Part shown: positions 44,749 through 54,133 of the stretch, piece after piece | How the letters are laid out: every line of letters starts with the position of its first letter | Position numbering within the stretch: the stretch's first letter is position 1 | Origin: Phycisphaerales bacterium | GTDB lineage: Bacteria > Planctomycetota > Phycisphaerae > Phycisphaerales > UBA1924 | Direction of reading: 5' to 3' | Assembly: GCA_029260495.1 (NCBI GenBank) | Contig: JAJDDD010000020.1 | Coordinates: 1-64,000, forward strand | Length of the DNA: 64,000 nt | The notes under the pieces: generated by a model | What the model was told of the DNA's origin: nothing | Seen by the model: the letters and a program-made list of their open reading frames with translations, nothing else | Database searches by the model: none | Program-made: the position numbers and the translations under genes

Positions 44749-46067
44749 CCTTGCATCCTCTCTCTGCGGCTTCGTGTTGAGGCCGGCGGGGCTTGCTCTT
44801 CACTCGTTGCCTCAACGGGTGTCCCCGGGAGGGGGATGCCGAGTGTCTGCTTTACAGAACTGGGCATGTACTCGGCCATCCATTGTCGCAACCAGAGGGT
44901 TTCGATAAGCAGTTTGGCCCGGACGACATGACCGGGGCCGTAGACATACCCCTGGGCGTAGTGTGCGTTGGCGTCAATTTCTTCAAGATCAACATCCAAC
45001 ACAGTCATGAAGTTCACTGTGCTGAACGCATTGAGCACCGCGGGGAGCTGTTTGCTGGAGACGATCAGGGAGAGATCGACGTACCGCACGTCGTAAAGGG
45101 GATTGGCTCTGAGGGGCCAACCGGCGCGTCCGGAGAGGGAGGCTTCGTAGTCAGGCATCATGCGCACGGAAGCGTCGAGGCCGACCGAGGCGGTTGGCGC
45201 CGCGTCTGCGAGATCCCATGCAGCCACGGAGATTTGTTCGACGCGCTTGACCGGCGCCTGGGCGATGGGCTCAGCCTGAAACGCGACGGTGTTGGCCTGG
45301 ACCAGAGCATCGAGGATGTCCTGATGCACCCAGTATTGGTGTTGCCAACTCCAGATCGTCTCGATTGACGGCAGGAAGGATTGTTCCCAAGGGGTGACAC
45401 CCCTGAACACGTTGTCATCAGCATAGAACGTGAGATACTTGGATTTCTCGATGTAGACATTGCGTCGTATTTCCGAGAGTTTGGTGCGAATCTGCGCTCG
45501 TTCGTCCGGGTCCTCTTCGCGACCCTGGCTGGCGAGCCGGTCAAGCATGTCGGTCCGGCGATCTTGAAGTAGTTGCAAAACGAACTCGGCGTCTGGCGGA
45601 CTGCCGGCGCCCACATTGTTAATGAGTTGGCGATGAGCTTCTGCGCGAATCGCCGGCGCGGCCTGCCTTATGCGCGTTTCTCTCGCGGCATCGGGCTCCG
45701 GGAAGAGACCATCAAAAAGGATTCTGCGATCGCGCTTGTTGTGCTCCTGCGCGAGTTGGACGATGGCGTCACTCTCTTTTTTGAGCACCTTGACATAGGC
45801 GCGGATGGCTTCTGTTGTCGGTTCATTGGGCGGACGGTTGAATGGAATTGGCGAGGAGTTCGGGTCCAACACGGGGGCTGTGTATGTGACGCTGATCTGT
45901 TGAATTTTTCGCGAATCCTCCCCCACTTCCTGCTCGACTTTCTCGCGCAGCGCCGCGTTTTGTTTGGCGCTGAAGAACATGAGGACCGGCATGGACACAA
46001 GACTGATTACAACGAATATGACGATGAACACATTGGCTTTGACCAGTTCGAGAACCTTCTTCATCAC
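44745..46067 (-). CDS. PilO-like membrane protein
   Basis: This 440-residue protein has one N-terminal membrane helix (ANVFIVIFVVISLVSMPVLMFF, about residues 10-31), a coiled-coil stretch (QNAALREKVEQEVGEDSRK) and a C-terminal ferredoxin-like region (YVDLSLIVSSKQLPAVLNAFSTVNFMTVLDVDLEEID). Helix, coiled coil and two-layer alpha/beta domain is the PilO layout, although it is longer than typical PilO (about 200 residues) and the match is by architecture, not close sequence. It overlaps both neighbours by ATGA junctions, so the three products are probably made in fixed ratio as one membrane complex. Confidence 0.6.
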   Translation of the reverse strand: MMKKVLELVKANVFIVIFVVISLVSMPVLMFFSAKQNAALREKVEQEVGEDSRKIQQISVTYTAPVLDPNSSPIPFNRPPNEPTTEAIRAYVKVLKKESDAIVQLAQEHNKRDRRILFDGLFPEPDAARETRIRQAAPAIRAEAHRQLINNVGAGSPPDAEFVLQLLQDRRTDMLDRLASQGREEDPDERAQIRTKLSEIRRNVYIEKSKYLTFYADDNVFRGVTPWEQSFLPSIETIWSWQHQYWVHQDILDALVQANTVAFQAEPIAQAPVKRVEQISVAAWDLADAAPTASVGLDASVRMMPDYEASLSGRAGWPLRANPLYDVRYVDLSLIVSSKQLPAVLNAFSTVNFMTVLDVDLEEIDANAHYAQGYVYGPGHVVRAKLLIETLWLRQWMAEYMPSSVKQTLGIPLPGTPVEATSEEQAPPASTRSRRERMQG

Positions 46068-48196
46068 TCAGCCTCCCCGGCCATCGCGCGTTGACCCTCG
46101 TTGAGTTTTAGTGCTGGCTGGGGCGGGTTAAGAGGCGCATCCAGCTCAATGGTGTACTGATAGACAACGGCGCCCTGGTTGGGATCTTCGGGCAGGGTGA
46201 GCGGCGCCAATGCGTCAAGCGATCCGGCAGGCGCCGCTGAATCCGACCCCTGGTTTCCGGAGCGGGCAGTTCCTCCAAATGTTGAACTTGTCCCCGAGCG
46301 ACCGTCGCGTGCATTTGTGCCGCCAGTTTGCCTATCACCACCGACTTCGACTACCACGATGGCGTCAATCCCGATCGGGCGGATGGAGTAGGGCCAGTTT
46401 TCGCGTTCGGCGTTTTCGCGAACCCACTCAAGAACAGTGTTGTCGACAAAATCGAGCCTGCCGGCGTTGGTGGATTTCACAACAAGCGTGAGACGCATCA
46501 TCCCGTTGATATTGGCGGGTTGGCCTTCCTGCGGAGCGGGCTGCTCGCGTCTGCGTTCTTCGGATCGACGTGAATCACCGCCAATCCTGTTTTCGCCACC
46601 TCCGAGTTGGGAAGAACTGCGACCGCGACCGCCCGTTGCTCCCGTATTGCTTGAGCTGTTGCTTCGTCCTGATTTGCCGCCGGCGCTGGCGTTCGGACCC
46701 TTCGACGAGCCGCCGGAGGGGGTGAAGTAATCGACATCCAAGCTGACGAGATCAAACATTTGGCGTTGGTCTGGTGGAATTTTTTCGATTTCGCCACGCA
46801 ATAGCTCGTCCTGCGGCTCTGCAGCGGCGAGCATGGCGCCGACATCAGAAAGGATCCGTTGATACACGTCCCGGCGATTGAGCAAGCTCATTACGTTGGC
46901 GGCTGCGAAGCCCAGATTGGTTTCTTGTTCAACCTCCTGCCAGGCGCGTTGGAGTTCGTTGCCTTTGCTGACGGTGCGATTGATCTGATTGAGCTCCGGA
47001 TTACTGCGCGCCTGCTCGACGCTGCGCGCATCCATGAAGGGGCGATAGAAGCTGACGCCGCCTGCTGCGATCGCGAGTGTCGCCGCCGCTGCAAACCAAG
47101 GGGTTTTGCGTTTCCAGATCGCGTGGCGAATGACCGGGAGCGGCACGAGGTTGGCGTCAATCGTCGCGAGTCCAACGCCCTGCAGCGCCAGTCCGTAGGC
47201 CGTCGCCATATTGAGCGTGACGGCCTGGAAGTCGGCCTCGCGCGCGCCCTCGGCGCCGAGCCTGTTGAAGTTGTCCAGACGCGCGATATCCATCCCGAGC
47301 TGCTGTGCGAGATACTTGCGCAATCCGAGCAGCCTGAATGTGGACCCGACGCCGATGAGGCGCTTCAGATCCGCTTCGGGGTGAAGCTGCCTGTAATAGG
47401 TGAGGGAACGCTGGATGTCCTGCGTGAGATCGGAGAAGACAGGGCGCATCGCCTGGAAAAGGTGTTTTTTGTGGCTCGAGCGCTCCGCTTCGCGCTTCAG
47501 TTTGTCCGCCTTCGCATAAGGCAGCTTGAAAGATTGCACGAGCGCTTCGGTGAACTGATGCCCACCGACCGGGAAAGTGCGAATCCATACGCGGCCGGCC
47601 TCGGCGATGATCAAATCCGTCGCGGTCGTGCCGATGTCGAGAATGACAGTTCCGGGCGTCTCGACGGTGAAGGCTTCGTCGTAGGCGATCGCGTTGTAGA
47701 CCGCCAGGGGGCTGATGGTGAGCATGCGAGCTTCGACGCCGACATTGGCGAGGCGACCCAGTTGCTCCATGACCCTTTCGCGCGTGATTGCGAAGATGCC
47801 GCACTCGATTTCGGGGTCGTCATCCTTTGCGAAGGTCTGGTAGTCCCACTCCACCTCTTCGATCGGGTAGGGGATTTGCTGGACAGCTTCAAACTTCACG
47901 ATGTCAGGCACTTTTTTGGGCTCGACGGGTGGAAGTTTCGCAAAGCGGGCGAAGGAGGCGTGCCCGGGGGCTGAGATCGCGATGTTCGCCTTGGAGAGAT
48001 CATGCTGATTCACGAGCGCTCCCAGCGCCACGCGGATCGCGTCGTTGGGGTCGATATCAGGTGTTGATAGAGGCCGGGCGTGTGGAATGACCGCGAAGTC
48101 CTCCACCGTGACCGAATCACCATCGCGGACCAGTTTCAAGGCTTTGACTGCCCCGGCGCCTATTTCGACGCCCCAGCAAATATTCGAGGAGGCCAT
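46064..48196 (-). CDS. pilM: PilM-PilN fusion, type IV pilus/type II secretion-like inner-membrane platform
   Basis: This 710-residue protein joins two normally separate parts. Residues 1-345 are an actin-like PilM ATPase: WGVEIGAGAVKALKL (phosphate 1), KFEAVQQIPYPIEEVEWDYQ (PilM signature), TVILDIGTTATDLII (phosphate 2) and LIGVGSTFRLLGLRKYL (adenosine). The PilN part starts at DANLVPLPVIRHAIWKRK, the short cytoplasmic sequence by which PilN binds PilM, followed by a membrane helix (about 368-386) and a periplasmic domain with a disordered Gly/Ser/Arg-rich segment near 520-570. It is first in a three-gene coupled operon. No pilin, ATPase or secretin gene is in view, so pilus or secretion function remains open. 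Confidence 0.82.
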   Translation of the reverse strand: MASSNICWGVEIGAGAVKALKLVRDGDSVTVEDFAVIPHARPLSTPDIDPNDAIRVALGALVNQHDLSKANIAISAPGHASFARFAKLPPVEPKKVPDIVKFEAVQQIPYPIEEVEWDYQTFAKDDDPEIECGIFAITRERVMEQLGRLANVGVEARMLTISPLAVYNAIAYDEAFTVETPGTVILDIGTTATDLIIAEAGRVWIRTFPVGGHQFTEALVQSFKLPYAKADKLKREAERSSHKKHLFQAMRPVFSDLTQDIQRSLTYYRQLHPEADLKRLIGVGSTFRLLGLRKYLAQQLGMDIARLDNFNRLGAEGAREADFQAVTLNMATAYGLALQGVGLATIDANLVPLPVIRHAIWKRKTPWFAAAATLAIAAGGVSFYRPFMDARSVEQARSNPELNQINRTVSKGNELQRAWQEVEQETNLGFAAANVMSLLNRRDVYQRILSDVGAMLAAAEPQDELLRGEIEKIPPDQRQMFDLVSLDVDYFTPSGGSSKGPNASAGGKSGRSNSSSNTGATGGRGRSSSQLGGGENRIGGDSRRSEERRREQPAPQEGQPANINGMMRLTLVVKSTNAGRLDFVDNTVLEWVRENAERENWPYSIRPIGIDAIVVVEVGGDRQTGGTNARDGRSGTSSTFGGTARSGNQGSDSAAPAGSLDALAPLTLPEDPNQGAVVYQYTIELDAPLNPPQPALKLNEGQRAMAGEAE

Positions 48197-48570
48197 ATGT
48201 GCTCCCGTGCTTGTTTTGGCGAGCGCGAGCCTGTCACTGACCGGGGTCTTCGCCCGATCCGAGCCTGAGCACGCGCTGTCACCACGTCTGAACGCCCATA
48301 CACGGAACGCCCACCATTTATCTTCTACGAGCCCGCCGACGCTTCGGTTCCCGCAATCGGCGTTCCGCCGTCAAAGCGGATTGGCATTCCACCACCCATG
48401 CGGAGCCCTGTCAACGAACCATCTCCCGCATCTGCGACTCCGTGCGCTTGCGGGGGACGGTACACTTTTATATCTCGCGGCGATCGCGTCACGAGGGCAT
48501 ATCCTTCCAGTGGGTTGAGAACTCAACCACCTCACCAACGCACGGCTCACAGTTTCAGGTTCAATAAGTC
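48197..48570. other. Divergent intergenic region, no gene seen
   Basis: The 374-bp gap between the PilM-like operon and the S1-domain gene must hold both promoters. TACACT at 48,461-48,466 recalls the -10 box of the rRNA promoter, but no matching -35 box is evident. I find no RNA gene or repeat. Confidence 0.4.
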
Positions 48571-50022
48571 ATGATGAGCGATACGACCGGCCAGCCTTCT
48601 CAGCCCATGTCATCAGTGCCGCCAGCTTCCGAAGCGACACCAGACGTGGCTCCCAACGCAGCTCCGGCGGCGTCACCCCCTCAAACACCAGCGCCGCAGC
48701 AGCCGGCCGCAGCGGGCCCCGCTGCGCCGACAGTGAATGATCTTCCCGCTGACCTTGCCCAACAGGCTGAAGCGGCGATGAAAGCTGCGAGCGCGGCGCC
48801 GGCGCCCAAGCCTGCGATCCGCGGGCCTCGCGTGGTGCAGGCTGGCAGAGAGCATCGGCATGGTCGCGTTGTTTCAGTTGGGCCGGATGACATTTTCGTT
48901 GAGTTCAGCCCGAAGGAGCTTGGCGTCGCGAAGCGATCCCAGTGGCCGGAAGAAGAACTTCCCAAAGTCAACGATGATCTTGAAGTTGTGGTTGATCGCC
49001 ATGACGCCAATGAGCAGCTCTTTATCTGCTCGCGCCCCGGCGCGGTGCAAAAGGCGGACTGGGAGCTGCTCCAGCCCGGGCAGGTTGTTGAAGCGCGCGT
49101 CACCGGCGTCAACAAGGGCGGGCTTGAGCTGGAAGTCGCGGGACACCGGGCATTCATGCCGGCGTCGCGGGTTGATGTTCACCCAATCGCTGACCCATCT
49201 GTTTTTGTAGGCGAAAAGCTCACTTGCAAGATTCGCGCCGTCGATCGGGCTGGAAAAGGCAATATCGTTCTTTCGCGGCGTGAGCTCCTCGAGCAGGATC
49301 GCAAAGAGCAGCTTGGAAAGCTCAAGGAGACACTCAAGGAAGGCCAGACTGTCTCCGGCGTTGTCAAGAAGATCATGCCCTTCGGCGCTTTCATCGACAT
49401 TGGCGGCGTGGACGGGCTCGTGCACATCTCGGACCTCGCTCACGATCGCGTACACAATGTCGAGAGTGTGCTGAAAGAGGGACAGGAAGTCACAGCGAAG
49501 ATTCTCAAGATCGACTGGGACGCCAATCGCATCTCGCTTGGCATGAAGCAAGCGATGGAGGATCCCTTCAAGTCGGCGTCAACGCAGGTGACAGCTGGCG
49601 AAGAAGTGACCGGTCGCGTCACCAAGATCATGGACTTCGGCGCGTTTATTGAGATTGCGCCGGGAGTCGAGGGGCTTGTCCACATCTCCGAAGTTTCCTG
49701 GCAGCGGATTGCGACTGTCGAGAGCGCGCTCAAGCCTGATGAGGTTGTGAAGGTCAAGGTGCTTGAGGTTGATTCGGATCGCCGGCGCATCAGCTTGTCG
49801 ATTAAGCAGCTCACCGAAGCGCCAGCCTCCAGCCGCAAGGGGCGTGGGGGCCGCGGCGAGGAAGGCCGTTCGGAAGAGGAAATTCGGCACGAGACTCCGG
49901 CTCAGCGTCGCCTTCGCGAGCAGTTCCAGGCCAAGCAGAAGGGCAAAGACAAGCTCAAGAGCGGGCTTGGCAATGTTGAAGGCGTGGGTCTGGGCGAGCT
50001 TGGCGATCTCAAGCTCGGATAA
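48571..50022 (+). CDS. rpsA: S1 RNA-binding domain protein (ribosomal protein S1-like)
   Basis: This 483-residue protein has four S1 (OB-fold) repeats: at about 90-155, 172-238, 253-325 (VSGVVKKIMPFGAFIDIGG...GLVHISDL) and 340-412 (VTGRVTKIMDFGAFIEIAPG...GLVHISEV). The first 80 residues are Pro/Ala-rich and disordered, and the end is basic. It should bind single-stranded mRNA and help start translation at weak ribosome-binding sites, or act more generally on RNA. E. coli S1 has six repeats; four-repeat forms are common elsewhere. A second ATG lies directly after the first. An RNA-binding paralogue rather than true S1 cannot be excluded. Confidence 0.85.
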   Translation: MMSDTTGQPSQPMSSVPPASEATPDVAPNAAPAASPPQTPAPQQPAAAGPAAPTVNDLPADLAQQAEAAMKAASAAPAPKPAIRGPRVVQAGREHRHGRVVSVGPDDIFVEFSPKELGVAKRSQWPEEELPKVNDDLEVVVDRHDANEQLFICSRPGAVQKADWELLQPGQVVEARVTGVNKGGLELEVAGHRAFMPASRVDVHPIADPSVFVGEKLTCKIRAVDRAGKGNIVLSRRELLEQDRKEQLGKLKETLKEGQTVSGVVKKIMPFGAFIDIGGVDGLVHISDLAHDRVHNVESVLKEGQEVTAKILKIDWDANRISLGMKQAMEDPFKSASTQVTAGEEVTGRVTKIMDFGAFIEIAPGVEGLVHISEVSWQRIATVESALKPDEVVKVKVLEVDSDRRRISLSIKQLTEAPASSRKGRGGRGEEGRSEEEIRHETPAQRRLREQFQAKQKGKDKLKSGLGNVEGVGLGELGDLKLG

Positions 50023-50244
50023 ATTTCACGACACCGGTGGAACCCCTCAGGGATCTGCCCCATATTGCTGAACAGATTGGCGAAAAGAGGCATTCAGCCC
50101 GGCTTTTCTCTCGCCGACACCCCTCGGGCGCTCTATTCTTGCTGCGAGAGCTTTTCTGAGATTTCTCCAGCGTTGATCGGTCCGGTCAGGCGAGCTGAGT
50201 TTTCGGACCCGAGACTTGCTGGAATCCAAAAATAGGGATCACTT

Positions 50245-52659
50245 ATGCTTCATCAAGACTTCGGTCTGCCTGCATTTCGATTTGGTCGGGCTGTCCGCGT
50301 CGCGTCTATGTGCGCCATCGCGATCGCTTTTGTAATGATAGTGCATACATCTCTGATCGCCGCAGCGCCGGCGCCGAGAATTGAAGAAGACGAACTGCTG
50401 GCTGACTCACCTGACGCAGTTGGCTGCGGAAACGTCGGCTGCTCGTGCGGCGCCGCGTGCGGGTGCGGCGCTGGTTGCGGTTGCGGGACACCCTTCGGCT
50501 CCCTGCCGCTCTCCGGCGCTTCGGAGTTCACCTACGAGAACATCGTCCTCTCGAGCAACGTGACGCTGGCGGACTTTGGCGCCTTTGCTGGAACCACGTT
50601 TTCCATGGGCAACGATTGCTGGGGATACACATCGCCATCTGGTCGCGAGTACGCGCTCATGGGCCTGCGCACCGCGACCGCGTTTGTTGAAATCACGGAC
50701 CCCGCCAACCCGGTCATTCTCAACACCATTTCCCACAGCAATAGCTTGTGGAGCGACATCAAGACGTATCAAGACCACGCCTATGTGATGACGGATCAGA
50801 ACGGCGTCGGCCTGCAGGTGGTTGATCTTTCCAACATCGACGCCGGCGTCGTCACACTTGTCAACACTGTCACGACGGGCGGGCTCACGACCTCGCACAA
50901 CCTTGTGGTCAATGAAGACTCCGGCTTCCTCTACATCACCGGCGCCAACCTCGGTTTCGGCGGCCTGCTTGGGTATGATCTTTCTGACCCTGTCACCCCA
51001 GTCTTCGCGGGCTCATACACGCTGACCTATGTGCATGATGCGCAGGTTGTGAACATGATGGTGGGCGAACCGCCGGAGCTTCGCGAGATCGCATTCTGCT
51101 ACGCGGGCGGCAATGGTGTCGATATCGTCGATGTCACCGACAAGGGGAACATGACGCGTCTCTCGCGCACGCCCTATGCAGGTCTGGCGTACACACACCA
51201 GGGGTGGTACGACGCGGACACCCAGCTCATCTACACCAACGATGAGCTTGATGAAATGGAGGGGCTCGTCGGCGTCACCACGACGCGCATCTTCGATGTC
51301 TCTGATCTTTCCAACCCGCAGTTCATGGGCGTTTTCTCCAATGGCATGGGCGCGATCGACCACAACCTCTACGTTCGTGACGGGTTCATTTATGAATCCA
51401 ATTACCGCACGGGCTTGCGCATCTTCGACGCCAACACCGATCCCCTGAATCCGGTTGAGGTTGGCTTCTTTGACACCTTCCCCAATGGGGATGGCCCGGA
51501 CTTCAACGGCGCCTGGTCGAACTATCCGTATTTCGCGTCGGGCACGGTAATTGTCTCGGATATCGAACGCGGGCTGTTTGTCTTTGATCCATCCTTTGCG
51601 CTGGCTGGAGGCACGCCGCTCGACTTCACGTTCCCCGGGGGCCTGCCCGCATCACTCGGGCTCTCCACCGGCATGATTGATGTGGATATCGCAGCCTTTG
51701 GAAACAACACGCTCGACCCTGCCTCACCCATGCTTGTCTATGACGACGGCAGCGGCTTTCAGACCTCGCCGATGACAGAGATCGCGCCAGGCCAGTACCG
51801 CGCTTCGTTCGGCGCCATCCCATGCGAACAAACAATTTCGTATTACTTCACGGCGCAGACCACCGCGGGCCTGACGGTCACGAGTCCGCTTGGAGCGCCG
51901 ATGGTCACGCACACCGCGATCGCTGCGGAAAACCTCGATGTGACCTTCGATGACGACTTTGAGCTTGTCACAGGCTGGACTGTCGGCGATCCGAGCGATA
52001 CTGCCTCGACAGGTGTGTGGGTGCGGGCTGACCCGGTCGGCACCATCGCGCAACCTGAAGATGACAACTCCGCCGATGGCACGCTTTGTTTCATCACCGG
52101 CAACGCCAACCCCGGCGACAGTGTCGGAACGAATGACATCGACAACGGCGCCACCACGCTGACATCGCCGCTCATGGACGCCATCGGCGCGGGTGGCGAC
52201 GCCTTCCTCAGCTACGCGGTTTGGTACAGCAACGATGCGAACGCCGCCATCGACGACACAATGACCGTCGAAATCTCCAATGACGACGGCCAGAGCTGGA
52301 CCACGCTGGAGCAGCTTTCTCAGGCCAACACGATCTGGCTTGAGCGTTCGTTCCGTGTCGCGGATTTCGTCACGCCGACCAATCAGATGCGCGTGCGTTT
52401 CATCGCCAGTGACTTGGGCTCGCCTTCGATTGTTGAAGCGGGCGTCGATGAGTGCGGCATCACAATCGTTCAGTGCGCAGCGCAAGGCCCCATCGCGGAT
52501 TTGAACGGCGACGGCTTTGTCGGCAGCGCGGACTTTGCGCTGCTTCTCGGGGCCTGGGGACCATGCCCGGCGCCTCCCGCGAACTGCATCTCTGATCTTG
52601 ATGGAGATGGAAACGTCGGCGCTTCCGACGCCGCCATCATGCTGGGCAGTTGGGGCTGA
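50245..52659 (+). CDS. Secreted LVIVD-repeat (choice-of-anchor B) protein with Cys-Gly tract and dockerin-like tail
   Basis: This 804-residue exported protein has a signal peptide (about residues 20-42, ASMCAIAIAFVMIVHTSLIAAA). It is followed by a short Cys-Gly tract at about 58-80 in which CGNVGCSCGAACGCGAGCGC packs nine cysteines. Next is a beta-propeller of LVIVD-type repeats (LQVVDLSNIDAGVVTLVNTV; GVDIVDVTDKGNMTRLS; RIFDVSDLSNPQFMGVF; LRIFDANTDPLNPVEVGFF), then a beta-sandwich region. The C-terminus has two EF-hand-like repeats, DLNGDGFVGSADF and DLDGDGNVGASDA, ending in the ML-GSWG style typical of Phycisphaerae. It is probably a surface or secreted protein. The Cys tract could bind metal or cross-link; that is inference. 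Confidence 0.82.
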   Translation: MLHQDFGLPAFRFGRAVRVASMCAIAIAFVMIVHTSLIAAAPAPRIEEDELLADSPDAVGCGNVGCSCGAACGCGAGCGCGTPFGSLPLSGASEFTYENIVLSSNVTLADFGAFAGTTFSMGNDCWGYTSPSGREYALMGLRTATAFVEITDPANPVILNTISHSNSLWSDIKTYQDHAYVMTDQNGVGLQVVDLSNIDAGVVTLVNTVTTGGLTTSHNLVVNEDSGFLYITGANLGFGGLLGYDLSDPVTPVFAGSYTLTYVHDAQVVNMMVGEPPELREIAFCYAGGNGVDIVDVTDKGNMTRLSRTPYAGLAYTHQGWYDADTQLIYTNDELDEMEGLVGVTTTRIFDVSDLSNPQFMGVFSNGMGAIDHNLYVRDGFIYESNYRTGLRIFDANTDPLNPVEVGFFDTFPNGDGPDFNGAWSNYPYFASGTVIVSDIERGLFVFDPSFALAGGTPLDFTFPGGLPASLGLSTGMIDVDIAAFGNNTLDPASPMLVYDDGSGFQTSPMTEIAPGQYRASFGAIPCEQTISYYFTAQTTAGLTVTSPLGAPMVTHTAIAAENLDVTFDDDFELVTGWTVGDPSDTASTGVWVRADPVGTIAQPEDDNSADGTLCFITGNANPGDSVGTNDIDNGATTLTSPLMDAIGAGGDAFLSYAVWYSNDANAAIDDTMTVEISNDDGQSWTTLEQLSQANTIWLERSFRVADFVTPTNQMRVRFIASDLGSPSIVEAGVDECGITIVQCAAQGPIADLNGDGFVGSADFALLLGAWGPCPAPPANCISDLDGDGNVGASDAAIMLGSWG

Positions 52660-52716
52660 AACCCGCGACGCACGCAACGCGGCATGCGGCCGCATCAAAA
52701 TTCTAAGCGTCAATAC

Positions 52717-52755
52717 AACAAGGGCGACCCTTCGCAAGAAAGGGTCGCCCTTGTT
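52717..52755. terminator. Bidirectional terminator
   Basis: AACAAGGGCGACCCTT (52,717-52,732) and AAGGGTCGCCCTTGTT (52,740-52,755) form a perfect 16-bp stem with a 7-nt loop between two converging genes, with A/T at each outer end. Confidence 0.85.
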
Positions 52756-52816
52756 CATTCAGTCAGCGTCGATTTTCATCGACGGCGCTTGTGCGCTTCG
52801 TGCACTCGCCGGGCTG

Positions 52817-53800
52817 TCACGCAGCTTCGCGGTGCATCTGGGGGCTGGTCGGGGAAGAGGCGTGCGGGCTGACCTGCGTAGTGACGGTCACCTTGCCATC
52901 CTTGTCCACCTGACCCGGGCCATAGAACGGGTGATAGCCATAGCCAAAGGGCATGGGGGAGTTCATCATGTTCATCGACGGCTGCGGCTGAAAACCGAAG
53001 GGGACACTGGGGTTGACGCCGAAAGGGACGCCGGTCAGGCCGAAGGGGATCGATGAGTTCACATTGCTCGCGAAGGGAGTCACGTTGTGACCGCTGAACG
53101 GAACAGTGTTGTTGTAGCCGAAGGGCGTGTTGACGCCGCCGACGAACGGGCTGGCGCCGACACCGTTGAAGATCGGGCTATTGAACATGCTGGGAATGGA
53201 CGGGAACTGGCCGAGGCCCGCGATTGAGGAGCCGACATGGTTCCACGGTGAAGCGATGTTGCTGTAGCCGATGCCGCTGGGGCAGACACCGGGGAAGCTG
53301 TTGACACCGGGAACGGTGTTGAAGCCGGGCGCGACGGACTGGCCGGCGCCATAGGTGTTGATCGGGTTGATCCAGTTGGTGTTCAAGCCGCCGAAGGGGA
53401 GGCTGTTCATAACGCCGGGAAACTGGCCGCCGACGGGTGAGCTGAGGTTCGGCGTGAAGCCGGGGGTGACGCCGGCGAAGGGCGCAGCGTTGGACCACGG
53501 GGTGTTGCCGCCGATGCCGTTGTAGCTGGTGCTGAAGGGCGGGCAGCAAGCGCCAGCGCCATAGGAAGCACCAGCGAAGGAGCTGTACGGGCTGAAGCCG
53601 TAGGGGAATCCGCCGGTCAGGTTCTGCGGGAAGCTGCCAAGGCCGGGAACGAAGCCGGGGCCGAAACCCTGACCAAGGCCCTGACCAAAGCCGAAGCCCT
53701 GCGGAGCGCCGAGGCTCGAACCGATCGGGCTATAACCACCAGGCTGACCACCGAAGCCGCCGAAACCACCAAAGCCGAAGTTATTAGGGAAAAACTGCAT
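52817..53800 (-). CDS. Phe-Gly-rich low-complexity protein
   Basis: This protein of about 327 residues consists almost entirely of Gly, Phe, Pro, Asn, Ser and Gln with few charges. The N-terminus is FFPNNFGFGGFGGFGGQPGG, then GFGFGQGLGQGFGPGF, and the second half repeats a P-F-G word (TPFGYN, IPFGLT, VPFGVN, VPFGFQ, MPFGYG) about every 9-15 residues. The ATG at 53,800 is preferred because CAGGAG precedes it; the frame continues upstream to 53,884. No domain or signal peptide is recognised. A phase-separating, adhesive or coat-forming protein is possible; resemblance to FG nucleoporins is compositional only. Confidence 0.7.
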   Translation of the reverse strand: MQFFPNNFGFGGFGGFGGQPGGYSPIGSSLGAPQGFGFGQGLGQGFGPGFVPGLGSFPQNLTGGFPYGFSPYSSFAGASYGAGACCPPFSTSYNGIGGNTPWSNAAPFAGVTPGFTPNLSSPVGGQFPGVMNSLPFGGLNTNWINPINTYGAGQSVAPGFNTVPGVNSFPGVCPSGIGYSNIASPWNHVGSSIAGLGQFPSIPSMFNSPIFNGVGASPFVGGVNTPFGYNNTVPFSGHNVTPFASNVNSSIPFGLTGVPFGVNPSVPFGFQPQPSMNMMNSPMPFGYGYHPFYGPGQVDKDGKVTVTTQVSPHASSPTSPQMHREAA

Positions 53801-54087
53801 GCGCAAGACTCCTGAGCGAAATAGATCTCGATGCCCGAACGACGAGTCGGCCCACGCTGGCCGATCTTCCGTGATCCGGTCCATTCTTCTTCAACTGAAA
53901 CAAATGCCTCCCGATTCGCCGGCCCGCTCGCCCGCGCTGATTTGTCGCGTCAGGTGAAATCACCTCGCGATGGATCAGCGCCAATGTCCGCGCGGGATTA
54001 ACGCCCCGGGAGATGGTGGACCTATCGACAGCGATCCGGCGCGACTTTCGCGCTCTTTACAGATTTTTACTTGACTTTTAAAATTAC

Positions 54088-54109
54088 CCCGCCGACCACA
54101 AGAGGCGGG
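54088..54109 (-). terminator. Terminator-like hairpin behind the yjbQ-like gene
   Basis: CCCGCC and GGCGGG (54,088-54,093 and 54,104-54,109) pair across ten bases; on the minus strand the stem is followed by GTAATTTT, about 25 bp after the stop codon. Confidence 0.55.
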
Positions 54110-54133
54110 CTCTTCACAGACGTTCTCGGACGT

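Noticed and set aside
46859-47974. A 371-codon open frame on the plus strand opposite the PilM-PilN gene
   Set aside because: It lies wholly antisense to a gene with clear PilM motifs and shows no domain or ribosome-binding site; long antisense frames are expected in this G+C-rich half.
51724-52758. A 344-codon open frame on the minus strand opposite the LVIVD protein
   Set aside because: It is antisense to a recognisable secreted protein and crosses the terminator at 52,717-52,755; its Arg/Val-rich translation has no recognisable motif.
52817-53800. Nucleoporin homologue
   Set aside because: Only amino-acid composition agrees; there is no alignable domain, so no homology is claimed.
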